Source: Bradyrhizobium symbiodeficiens
GTDB lineage: Bacteria; Pseudomonadota; Alphaproteobacteria; Rhizobiales; Xanthobacteraceae
Assembly: GCF_002266465.3 (NCBI RefSeq)
Contig: NZ_CP029427.2
Span: 3,598,501 to 3,662,500, forward strand
Length of the DNA stretch: 64,000 bases
Direction of reading: 5' to 3'
Shown: positions 56,446 through 64,000 of the stretch, piece after piece
Position numbering within the stretch: position 1 is the first letter of the stretch
How the letters are laid out: each line of letters opens with the position of its first letter
The notes under the pieces: model-generated
Told to the model about the DNA's origin: nothing
The model's input: the letters and a program-made list of their open reading frames with translations, nothing else
Databases searched by the model: none
Made by a program: the position numbers and the translations under genes

Positions 56446-59400
56446 ATGATCGGTCTTGTTCGCGCCGTCACAATCTGCGCCACGCTGGCACTCGGCCTCG
56501 GCGCAGCGCATGCCGCCGACAAGGCGTTCAAGCGGGACGACCTCGCCGATTCCGCGATCAAGCTCGAGGCCCAGATCAAGAGCGAGGCGGGGCCCGTCGC
56601 CAAGACCAACGCGACGCTCAAGACGGACGCCGACGCCGCCTTCCGGCGCAACGATTATCGTACCGGCCTGTCGGTCCTCGGTCAGATCGCGGCGACCACG
56701 CCCGAGGACGCCGGCAATTGGCTGCGGCTCGCCAAGGTCATCTTCCAGATATCGCCGAAGAACTCGAGCGAGCAGACCTTCCTGCTGGAGCGCGCCTCGA
56801 CCGCGGCCTACATCGCCTATCTGCGCGCCGGCAATCCGGGCGAGGAGGCCGACGCGCTCGCGGTGCTCGGCAAGTCGCTGTCGGAGCGCAAGCTGTGGCG
56901 GCCGGCGCTGGATTCACTGCGGCTGTCGCTCGACATGCGCGAGGTCGCCGACGTCCGCGGCCAATATGAGAAGATGCGCGACGAGCACGGCTTCCGGCTG
57001 CTCGACTATACCGTGGACTCGGACTCGGCGAGCCCGCGCGCCTGCTTCCAGTTCTCCGAGGAGTTGGCCAAGCGCACCGACTTCGCGCCGTACCTGGCGT
57101 TGGCGGGGCAGGACAAGCCGGCGCTCTCGGCCGAAGGCAAGCAGCTCTGCGTCGACGGGCTGAAGCATGGCGAGCGCTACAACATCAATCTGCGCGCCGG
57201 CCTGCCGTCCACGGTGAAGGAGGGGCTGCCGAAATCGGCCGAGTTCAACGTCTATGTACGCGACCGCAAGCCGTTCGTGCGCTTCACCAGCCGGGCCTAT
57301 GTGCTGCCCCGAACCGGCCAGCGCGGCATTCCCGTGGTCAGCGTCAACACGCCCGCGGTCAATATCAACGTCTTCCGGATCGGTGACCGCAATCTGATCA
57401 ACACGGTGGTCGATAGCGATTTCCAGAAGACGCTGTCGAAATACCAGCTCTCCGATCTCGGCGACGAGCGCGGCGTGAAGGTCTGGACCGGCGAGCTCGC
57501 CACCGCGATGACGCTGAACCAGGACGTCACCACGGCATTCCCGGTCGACCAGGCGCTCGGCGAGCTCCAGCCCGGCGTCTACGTGATGACGGCCGCCGCC
57601 AAGGGCCCGGGCTCGGACGACGATTATCAGCTCGCCACGCAATGGTTCATCGTCTCCGATCTCGGCGTCGCCGCCTATTCCGGCAATGACGGCATCCACG
57701 TGTTCGTCAACTCGCTGGCCTCGACCGATCCGGTCGGCAAGGCCGAGGTGCGGCTGGTTGCCCGCAACAACGAGATCCTGGCGACCCGCAAGACCGACGA
57801 CAGCGGCCATGTGCTGTTCGAGGCGGGCCTTGCGCGCGGCGAGGGCGGCTTGTCGCCGGCGATGCTGACGGTCACCGGCGAGAAGGCGGATTATGCCTTC
57901 CTCAGCCTGAAATCCTCTGCCTTCGATCTGTCCGATCGCGGCGTCTCCGGCCGCGCGGTGCCCGCAGGCGCCGATGCCTTTGTCTATGCCGAGCGCGGCG
58001 TCTACCGCTCCAGCGAGACCGTCTATCTCACCGCGCTGTTGCGCGACGGGCAGGGCAATGCCGTCAGCGGCGGGCCGCTGACGATGGTGATCGAGCGTCC
58101 CGACGGCGTCGAATACCGACGCGCCGTGCTCGCCGACCAGGGCGCGGGCGGCCGTACGCTGTCAGTGCCGCTCAATTCGGCGGTGCCGACCGGGACGTGG
58201 CGGGCGCGTGCCTTCACCGATCCGAAGGGCTCCTCGGTCGGCGAGACCACCTTCATGGTCGAGGACTACGTTCCTGATCGGATCGAATTCGACTTGTCCG
58301 CCAAGGACAAGCTGATCAAAGCTAACGCTCCAGTGGAGCTTAAGGCGGACGGCCATTTCCTCTATGGCGCGCCGGCCTCGGGCCTGCAGCTCGAAGGCGA
58401 TATGCTGGTCGCGCCCGCGGCCGAGCGGCCGGGCTTTGCCGGCTATCAGTTCGGCGTTGCCGACGAGGAAACCACCTCGAACGAACGTACGCCGCTGGAG
58501 AACCTGCCCGAGGCCGACGCCAATGGCGTTGCGACCTTCCCGGTGACGCTGGACAAGCAGCCGGCCTCGACCCGTCCGCAGGAGGCGCAGATCTTCGTGC
58601 GCATGGTCGAGACCGGCGGCCGCGCCGTCGAGCGCAAGATCGTGCTGCCGGTGGCGCCCAGTGCGGCGCAGATCGGCGTCAAGCCGCTGTTCGGCGCTAA
58701 GAACGTCGCCGAGGGCGACAAGGCCGAGTTCGACGTTCTGTTCGTCTCGCCCGAGGGCGAGAAACTGCACCGCGACGGCCTGCGCTACGAACTCCTGAAG
58801 ATGGAGTCGCGCTACCAATGGTATCGCCAGAACAATTACTGGGAGTACGAGCCGGTCAAGTCGACCTCGCGCGTCGCCGACGGTGACGTGACCATTGCGG
58901 CCGACAAGCCGGCGCGGATTTCGTTCAACCCCCAACCCGGCCGCTACCGCCTCGACGTGAAGTCGAACGATGCCGATGGCCCGGTGACTTCGGTGCAGTT
59001 CGACGTCGGCTGGTATTCCGACGGCAGCGCCGACACGCCGGACCTGCTGGAGACCTCGATCGACAAGCCGCAATATTCCTCCGGCGACACCATGACCGTG
59101 TCGGTCAATGTCCGCAGCGCCGGCAAGCTCACCATAAATGTGCTCGGCGACCGCCTGCTGACGACCCAGACTATCGACGTCAAGGAAGGCACCGCCCAGG
59201 TGAGGCTCCCGGTCGGCAAGGACTGGGGCACGGGCGCTTACGTGGTGGCGACGCTGCGCCGTCCGCTCGACGCGGCGGCCCAGCGCATGCCGGGCCGGGC
59301 GATCGGCCTGAAATGGTTCGGCATCGACAAGCAGACCCGCACCTTGCAGGTGAAGCTGTCGCCGCTGGCGCTGATCCGGCCGAACGCGGCGTTGAAGATC

Positions 59401-61650
59401 CCGGTCAAGCTCGACGGGCTCAATCCGGGCGAGGACGCCAAGATCGTCATCGCTGCGGTCGATGTCGGCATCCTCAACCTCACCAATTACAAGCCGCCGG
59501 CGCCGGACGATTATTATCTCGGCCAGCGCCGTCTGAGCGCCGAGATCCGCGATCTCTATGGGCAGCTGATCGACGGCATGTCGGGCACGCGCGGCCAGAT
59601 CAAGTCCGGCGGTGACGCCGGTGCGGCGGAGCTGCAGGGCTCGCCGCCCACACAAAAGCCGCTCGCGCTCTATTCGGGCATCGTGACGGTCGGCGCTGAC
59701 GGCACAGCGGAAGTCAGCTTCGACATTCCGGAGTTCGCCGGCACCGCGCGCGTGATGGCAGTGGCGTGGACCGCGACCAAGCTTGGCCGTGCCAACACCG
59801 ATGTCGTGATCCGCGACCCCGTGGTGCTGACCACGACCCTGCCGCGCTTCCTGCTCAATGGCGATCACGGCACGGTCAATCTCGAGATCGACAATGTCGA
59901 GGGCCAGGCCGGCGACTACGTCATCAACGTGAAGACCGGTGGCCCGGTGAAGATGACCGGCAACCCCGCGACCACGGTCAAGCTCGCCGCCAAGCAGCGC
60001 AACTCCTTCGCGCTCGCGATCGACGCGACCGCGGCGGGGCAGGCGACGCTCGACGTCGACATCAAGGGGCCGAACGGCCTGACGCTGGCGCGCCATTACG
60101 CGTTCGACATCAAGGCGGCGACGCAGGTGCTGGCGCGGCGCTCGATCCGGACGCTGGCGAAGGGCGAGAGCCTGACGCTGACCTCGGACATGTTCTCCGA
60201 CCTTGTGCCGGGCACCGGCACCGTCTCGGTCTCGGCCAGCCTGTCGACCGCGCTCGACGCCGCGACGATCCTCAAAGCGCTCGATCGCTATCCCTATGGC
60301 TGCTCGGAGCAGATCACGAGCCGCGCCATGCCGCTGCTCTATGTCAACGACCTCGCGGCCGGTGCCCACCTGGCCATGGACACCGAAGTCGATCAGCGCA
60401 TCCGCGATGCGATCGAGCGGCTGTTGGCCCGTCAGGGTTCGAACGGCTCGTTCGGCCTCTGGTCGGCCGGTGGCGACGATGCCTGGCTCGATGCCTACGT
60501 GACGGACTTCCTGACCCGTGCCCGCGAAAAGGGCTTTGTGGTGCCGGACGTGCTGTTCAAGAACGCGCTCGACCGTGTCAGAAACTCCGTCGTCAACGGC
60601 AACGAGCCGGAGAAGGACGGCGGGCGCGATCTCGCTTACGGCCTCTACGTGCTCGCCCGCAACGGCGCGGCGCCGATCGGCGATCTTCGCTATCTCGCCG
60701 ACACCAAGCTGAACAACCTCGCGACCCCGATCGCGAAGTCGCAGCTCGCGGCGGCGCTCGCTCTTGTCGGCGACCGCAACCGCGCCGAGCGGGTCTATGG
60801 TGCCGCGCTCGACAGCCTCGCGCCAAAGCCCGTCCTGGAGTTCGGCCGCACCGACTACGGCTCGCAGCTTCGCGATGCCGCGGCTCTGGTGTCGCTGGCC
60901 AGCGAAGGCAACGCGCCGAAGGCGACGCTGACGCAGGCGGTGTCCCGGGTCGAGACCGCGCGCGGGCTTACGCCTTACACCTCCACGCAGGAGAATGCGT
61001 GGCTGGTGCTGGCGGCGCGCGCGCTGGCCAAGGAGAACCTGTCCATGGACGTGGACGGCCAGCCGGTCAAGACCGCGCTCTACCGCAGCTACAAGGCTGC
61101 GACGCTGGAGGGCAAGCCGCTGAAGATCACCAACACCGGCGACGCGCCCGTGCAGGCGGTGATCTCGGTGTCGGGCTCGCCGGTGACGCCGGAGCCGGCA
61201 GCGTCCAACGGTTTCAAGATCGAGCGCAATTACTTCACGCTCGACGGCAAGCCGGCCGACATCAGCAAGGTCAAGCAGAACCAGCGCTTTGCGGTGGTGC
61301 TGAAGATCACCGAGGCCAAGCCCGAGTACGGCCACATCATGGTGTCCGACTATCTGCCGGCGGGCCTCGAGATCGACAACCCGAGGCTGGTGTCGTCGGG
61401 CGACAGCGGCACGCTGGACTGGATCGAGGACGGCGAGGAGCCTGAGGACACCGAGTTCCGCGACGACCGCTTCACCGCCGCGGTCGATCGCGCCGCGGAC
61501 TCCAAGTCGGTCTTCACCGTCGCCTATATCGTGCGCGTGGTGTCTCCCGGCAAATACGTGCTGCCCCAGGCCTATGTCGAGGACATGTACAATCCCTCGC
61601 GCTACGGTCGGACGGGCACGGGGACGGTCGAGGTGCGGGCGGCGAAGTGA
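56446..61650 (+). CDS. alpha-2-macroglobulin family protein with thioester
   Basis: A 1734-residue periplasmic protease trap. The N-terminus is a signal peptide (VRAVTICATLALGLGAAHA), without the lipobox Cys of E. coli YfhM, so the protein is probably soluble. An N-terminal extension with helical repeats is followed by macroglobulin (MG) domains, for example residues ~510-640 with YSGNDGIHVFVNSLASTDPVGKAEVRLVARNNEILATRKTDDSGHV, and the thioester motif CSEQ at residues 1286-1289 in RYPYGCSEQITSRAMPLLY. A protease that cuts the bait region would be covalently caught. The PBP1C gene follows nine bases later, the conserved partner that repairs peptidoglycan. Confidence 0.96.
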   Translation: MIGLVRAVTICATLALGLGAAHAADKAFKRDDLADSAIKLEAQIKSEAGPVAKTNATLKTDADAAFRRNDYRTGLSVLGQIAATTPEDAGNWLRLAKVIFQISPKNSSEQTFLLERASTAAYIAYLRAGNPGEEADALAVLGKSLSERKLWRPALDSLRLSLDMREVADVRGQYEKMRDEHGFRLLDYTVDSDSASPRACFQFSEELAKRTDFAPYLALAGQDKPALSAEGKQLCVDGLKHGERYNINLRAGLPSTVKEGLPKSAEFNVYVRDRKPFVRFTSRAYVLPRTGQRGIPVVSVNTPAVNINVFRIGDRNLINTVVDSDFQKTLSKYQLSDLGDERGVKVWTGELATAMTLNQDVTTAFPVDQALGELQPGVYVMTAAAKGPGSDDDYQLATQWFIVSDLGVAAYSGNDGIHVFVNSLASTDPVGKAEVRLVARNNEILATRKTDDSGHVLFEAGLARGEGGLSPAMLTVTGEKADYAFLSLKSSAFDLSDRGVSGRAVPAGADAFVYAERGVYRSSETVYLTALLRDGQGNAVSGGPLTMVIERPDGVEYRRAVLADQGAGGRTLSVPLNSAVPTGTWRARAFTDPKGSSVGETTFMVEDYVPDRIEFDLSAKDKLIKANAPVELKADGHFLYGAPASGLQLEGDMLVAPAAERPGFAGYQFGVADEETTSNERTPLENLPEADANGVATFPVTLDKQPASTRPQEAQIFVRMVETGGRAVERKIVLPVAPSAAQIGVKPLFGAKNVAEGDKAEFDVLFVSPEGEKLHRDGLRYELLKMESRYQWYRQNNYWEYEPVKSTSRVADGDVTIAADKPARISFNPQPGRYRLDVKSNDADGPVTSVQFDVGWYSDGSADTPDLLETSIDKPQYSSGDTMTVSVNVRSAGKLTINVLGDRLLTTQTIDVKEGTAQVRLPVGKDWGTGAYVVATLRRPLDAAAQRMPGRAIGLKWFGIDKQTRTLQVKLSPLALIRPNAALKIPVKLDGLNPGEDAKIVIAAVDVGILNLTNYKPPAPDDYYLGQRRLSAEIRDLYGQLIDGMSGTRGQIKSGGDAGAAELQGSPPTQKPLALYSGIVTVGADGTAEVSFDIPEFAGTARVMAVAWTATKLGRANTDVVIRDPVVLTTTLPRFLLNGDHGTVNLEIDNVEGQAGDYVINVKTGGPVKMTGNPATTVKLAAKQRNSFALAIDATAAGQATLDVDIKGPNGLTLARHYAFDIKAATQVLARRSIRTLAKGESLTLTSDMFSDLVPGTGTVSVSASLSTALDAATILKALDRYPYGCSEQITSRAMPLLYVNDLAAGAHLAMDTEVDQRIRDAIERLLARQGSNGSFGLWSAGGDDAWLDAYVTDFLTRAREKGFVVPDVLFKNALDRVRNSVVNGNEPEKDGGRDLAYGLYVLARNGAAPIGDLRYLADTKLNNLATPIAKSQLAAALALVGDRNRAERVYGAALDSLAPKPVLEFGRTDYGSQLRDAAALVSLASEGNAPKATLTQAVSRVETARGLTPYTSTQENAWLVLAARALAKENLSMDVDGQPVKTALYRSYKAATLEGKPLKITNTGDAPVQAVISVSGSPVTPEPAASNGFKIERNYFTLDGKPADISKVKQNQRFAVVLKITEAKPEYGHIMVSDYLPAGLEIDNPRLVSSGDSGTLDWIEDGEEPEDTEFRDDRFTAAVDRAADSKSVFTVAYIVRVVSPGKYVLPQAYVEDMYNPSRYGRTGTGTVEVRAAK

Positions 61651-61659
61651 GTAACGAGG

Positions 61660-63861
61660 ATGAGTGACGCTCTGAACGAGCCAAATTCTCCGTCGTCATG
61701 CCCGGGCTTGTCCCGGGCATCCACGGACTTTGGGGCCGGAGTTAAGAGCGTGGATGGCCGGGACAAGCCCGGCCGCGACGGGCACAGAGGGCGGATCGCT
61801 CTTCGCCTTCTCTCGGCAACTGCTCTCACCTTCATCATCGCCATTTGCACCTTCGTCGGCTGGGTTTACTCCCTCGGACCTCTCCCGCTCGACGAAGCCC
61901 GGCACGTCTCCACCACCATCGTCGACCGCAACGGCAAGCTGCTGCGCGCCTATGCGATGCCGGACGGTCGCTGGCGGTTGCCGGTCGATGCCAAATCCAA
62001 CGTCGATCCGACCTATCTGAAACTGCTGTTCGCCTATGAGGACCAGCGCTTCTACGCGCATAACGGTCTCGACCCGCTGGCGCTCGGGCGTGCCGTCCTG
62101 CAGCTCGCGACACGCGGCCACATCGTGTCGGGCGGCTCGACCATCAGCATGCAGCTGGCGCGGCTGATGGAGCCGCGGCGGCACCGCTCGCTCTACGCCA
62201 AGCTGCGGCAGATGGTTCGTGCGGTCGAGATCGAGCGCAGCATGAGCAAGGACCAGATTCTCGATCTCTATCTTGCGCTGGCGCCCTACGGCGGCAATCT
62301 CGAAGGCATCCGCGCCGCCTCGATCGGCTATCTTGGCAAGGAGCCGAAGCGGCTGTCGCTGGCCGAGGCCGCGCTGCTGGTCGCGCTGCCGCAATCGCCG
62401 GAGAGGCGCCGCCTCGACCGCCATCCCGAGGCCGCACGCAAGGCGCGCGACCGCGTGCTCGACCGCATGGTCGAGGAGCATGTGGTCAGCGCGGACGACG
62501 CCAGGCAGGCCAAGGCCGTGCCCGTGCCGAAGCTGCGCAAGCCGATGCCGATCCTGGCGCCTCATGCCTCCGACACCGCGCTGTCGACGGTCAAGGACAC
62601 GGCGGTCATCAAGCTGACGCTGGATGCGAACCTGCAGAAGATGCTGGAGCCGCTGGCCCGCGATCGCGCGATTGCGCTCGGTCCGAACATTTCGGTCGGC
62701 ATCATCGTGGTCGACAATGAGAGCGGCGACGTGCTGGCGCGTGTCGGGTCGGCCGATTATTTCGACGAGAGCCGGGCAGGGCAGGTCGACATGACCCGCG
62801 CGATCCGCTCGCCGGGCTCGACGCTGAAGCCCTTCATCTACGGGCTCGCCTTCGAGGACGGCTTCGTTCATCCGGAGAGCCTGATCGACGACCGGCCGGT
62901 CCGCTTCGGCTCCTACGCGCCCGAGAATTTCGACATGACCTTCCAGGGTACGGTGCCGGTGAGGAAGGCGCTGCAACTCTCGCTGAACGTGCCCGCAATC
63001 GTGCTGCTCGATCGCGTCGGCTCCAGCCGGCTGGCCTCGCGGCTGCGGCAGGCCGGCGGCAATCTGGTTCTGCCCAAGGACGAAGCGCCGGGGCTCGCCA
63101 TGGGGCTCGGCGGCGTCGGCGTGACGCTGCAGGATCTCGCCCAGCTCTACACCGGCTTCGCCCGGCTCGGCACCTCCAAGCCGTTGCGCGAGGTGATGGC
63201 GGACAAGGACGACCGGGAGCCGCTTCGGTTGCTGGATCAGGTCGCGGCCTGGCAGGTCGGCAACGTGTTGCTGGGGACGCCGCCACCGGAGAATGCCGCA
63301 CACAACCGCATCGCCTTCAAGACCGGCACCTCCTACGGCTATCGTGACGCCTGGTCGGTCGGGTTCGACGGCCGGATGACCATCGGCGTCTGGGTCGGCC
63401 GTCCGGACGGCGCGCCGGTTCCGGGCCTGATCGGCCGCGTCGCCGCCGCACCGATCCTGTTCGACGCCTTCGCCCGCACCGGCAAGACGTTAACCGCGTT
63501 GCCGAAGCCGCCAAGGGGAACCCTGGTTGCCAGCAATGCCAAGCTGCCGTTGCCACTGAAACGGTTCCGGCCGGTGGGAGAGCTGGTGCGAACGGGCCGC
63601 GAGCAGGCGCTGCACATCCAGTTTCCGCTGAACGGCTCGCGGATCGATGTCGATCGCTCCGGGGGGCAGGAGAGCGCCGCGATGCCGGTCAAGGTCGCCG
63701 GTGGGGTGCTGCCCATGACCGTCATGGTTAACGGTACGGCGCTCGGCGAGATCGACGGCCGCCGCCAACGCCTGATCGATCCACCCGGTCCCGGCTTTGC
63801 GCGGCTCACCGTGATCGATGCCACGGGCGCCGCGGACACAGTCGTCATTCGAATTCAATGA
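61660..63861 (+). CDS. pbpC: penicillin-binding protein 1C
   Basis: A 733-residue bifunctional peptidoglycan synthase: cytoplasmic tail, membrane anchor (ATALTFIIAICTFVGWVYSLG), glycosyltransferase domain (AYEDQRFYAHNGLDPLALGRAV with catalytic Glu, GGSTISMQLARLM), transpeptidase domain (SPGSTLKPFIYGLAFEDG with SxxK, FKTGTSYGYRDAWSVGF with KTG) and a C-terminal BiPBP_C domain (QALHIQFPLNGSRIDVD). The first ~45 residues are encoded by a genomic palindromic repeat. The ATG at 61660 has its GAGG too close; GTG at 61750, with GGAG eight bases before it, would skip most of the repeat and may be the true start. Confidence 0.95.
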   Translation: MSDALNEPNSPSSCPGLSRASTDFGAGVKSVDGRDKPGRDGHRGRIALRLLSATALTFIIAICTFVGWVYSLGPLPLDEARHVSTTIVDRNGKLLRAYAMPDGRWRLPVDAKSNVDPTYLKLLFAYEDQRFYAHNGLDPLALGRAVLQLATRGHIVSGGSTISMQLARLMEPRRHRSLYAKLRQMVRAVEIERSMSKDQILDLYLALAPYGGNLEGIRAASIGYLGKEPKRLSLAEAALLVALPQSPERRRLDRHPEAARKARDRVLDRMVEEHVVSADDARQAKAVPVPKLRKPMPILAPHASDTALSTVKDTAVIKLTLDANLQKMLEPLARDRAIALGPNISVGIIVVDNESGDVLARVGSADYFDESRAGQVDMTRAIRSPGSTLKPFIYGLAFEDGFVHPESLIDDRPVRFGSYAPENFDMTFQGTVPVRKALQLSLNVPAIVLLDRVGSSRLASRLRQAGGNLVLPKDEAPGLAMGLGGVGVTLQDLAQLYTGFARLGTSKPLREVMADKDDREPLRLLDQVAAWQVGNVLLGTPPPENAAHNRIAFKTGTSYGYRDAWSVGFDGRMTIGVWVGRPDGAPVPGLIGRVAAAPILFDAFARTGKTLTALPKPPRGTLVASNAKLPLPLKRFRPVGELVRTGREQALHIQFPLNGSRIDVDRSGGQESAAMPVKVAGGVLPMTVMVNGTALGEIDGRRQRLIDPPGPGFARLTVIDATGAADTVVIRIQ
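61691..61782. repeat. palindromic repeat inside the 5' end of pbpC
   Basis: CGTCGTCATGCCCGGGCTTG...CCACG (61691-61724) is answered by CGTGGATGGCCGGGACAAGC...CGACGGG (61749-61782) in inverse order. This GTCATGCCCGGGCTTGTCCC element is a common Bradyrhizobium intergenic repeat; here it is in frame with, and upstream of, the PBP1C membrane anchor. Confidence 0.85.
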
Positions 63862-63911
63862 CCCCGCCTCAAGCGGTTGTGGCGATGGCGGTTTCGGCGT
63901 AAGCGGAACCA

Positions 63912-64000
63912 ATGGCCGAGACCTATCCTACCCCCCGTTTTGGAGCGCCCCGCGAGCCGAAATCGTCCGCGAATCCGGGCAGCCGGCTCGTGAGCATGCT
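63912..64000 (+). CDS. start of a protein cut by the window edge
   Basis: An ATG at 63912 opens a frame to the window end: MAETYPTPRFGAPREPKSS and onward, 29 residues seen. It is polar with Pro and Ser, so a cytoplasmic N-terminal tail or transit-like region is possible. It lies 50 bases after pbpC on the same strand. Nothing more can be said. Confidence 0.45.
   Translation, partial: MAETYPTPRFGAPREPKSSANPGSRLVSM

Noticed and set aside
58162..61335. 1057-codon minus-strand frame
   Set aside because: Antisense shadow of the macroglobulin gene, with the typical low-complexity Arg/Gly/His composition.
61696..63303. 535-codon minus-strand frame
   Set aside because: Antisense shadow of pbpC.

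Overview
The window looks like chromosome from a Bradyrhizobium-type alphaproteobacterium (Rhizobiales). This is inferred from the high GC content with GC-rich third codon positions, the EF-P/EpmA/EpmB and OpgC-type genes, a complex I NDUFS4-like subunit, DUF3551 and MxKDx-repeat secreted proteins, many tiny Rhizobiales-style membrane proteins, an alphaproteobacterial SOS box (GTTC-N7-GTTC) and general-stress promoters (GGAAC-N16-CGTT). No phage, IS element, CRISPR array or rRNA operon was seen. Three tRNAs are present: Glu-TTC, Pro-TGG and Arg-TCT.

Layout. 0-8 kb: end of an SDR oxidoreductase, a class II aldolase-like protein, a lytic transglycosylase, a MarR regulator with its palindromic operator facing a CMD/AhpD-like and cupin gene pair, a DUF808 membrane protein and an M23 peptidase. 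8-11 kb: the EF-P beta-lysylation set (efp divergent from epmA-epmB). 11.3-12.6 kb: DAHP synthase behind what reads as a complete ribosome-mediated attenuator, with a probably leaderless 26-codon leader peptide holding a Tyr-Phe-Trp-Tyr-Phe-Ser-Tyr run. 12.6-23.9 kb: envelope and membrane genes (HdeD, PrsW, acyl-CoA desaturase, PilZ proteins, a methyltransferase-glycosyltransferase fusion followed by a large membrane protein), tRNA-Glu, a GST and glyoxalase I.

24-31.7 kb is an accessory, gene-poor stretch. It holds a RelB/ParE-type module whose toxin is frameshifted, dispersed hairpin repeats, an HU gene, a candidate small RNA, an SOS-box-driven 45-aa protein and many very short genes. 31.8-39.6 kb: sirtuin, double cold-shock-domain protein, DUF192 protein, tRNA-Pro, a second copy of the candidate small RNA, OpgC, NDUFS4-like protein and an Lrp/AsnC regulator. 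39.7-49.5 kb: an AraC regulator divergent from a leucine/isovalerate degradation operon (isovaleryl-CoA dehydrogenase, both methylcrotonyl-CoA carboxylase subunits, HMG-CoA lyase), convergent with a TRAP transporter operon. 49.9-56 kb: small secreted, membrane and stress proteins plus an orphan PLP-fold enzyme and tRNA-Arg. 56.4-63.9 kb: a thioester alpha-2-macroglobulin followed by penicillin-binding protein 1C, the usual periplasmic defence/peptidoglycan pair, with a genomic palindromic repeat translated into the PBP1C N-terminus.

The most notable signals are regulatory: the aromatic attenuator at 12.4-12.6 kb, a two-copy small-RNA family with matching promoter spacing (28.8 and 34.9 kb), an SOS-controlled micro-protein (29.0 kb) and general-stress promoters in front of tiny genes (23.4, 26.8, 53.5 kb). 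All functional statements rest on reading the sequence and on family knowledge; no searches or folding programs were run.
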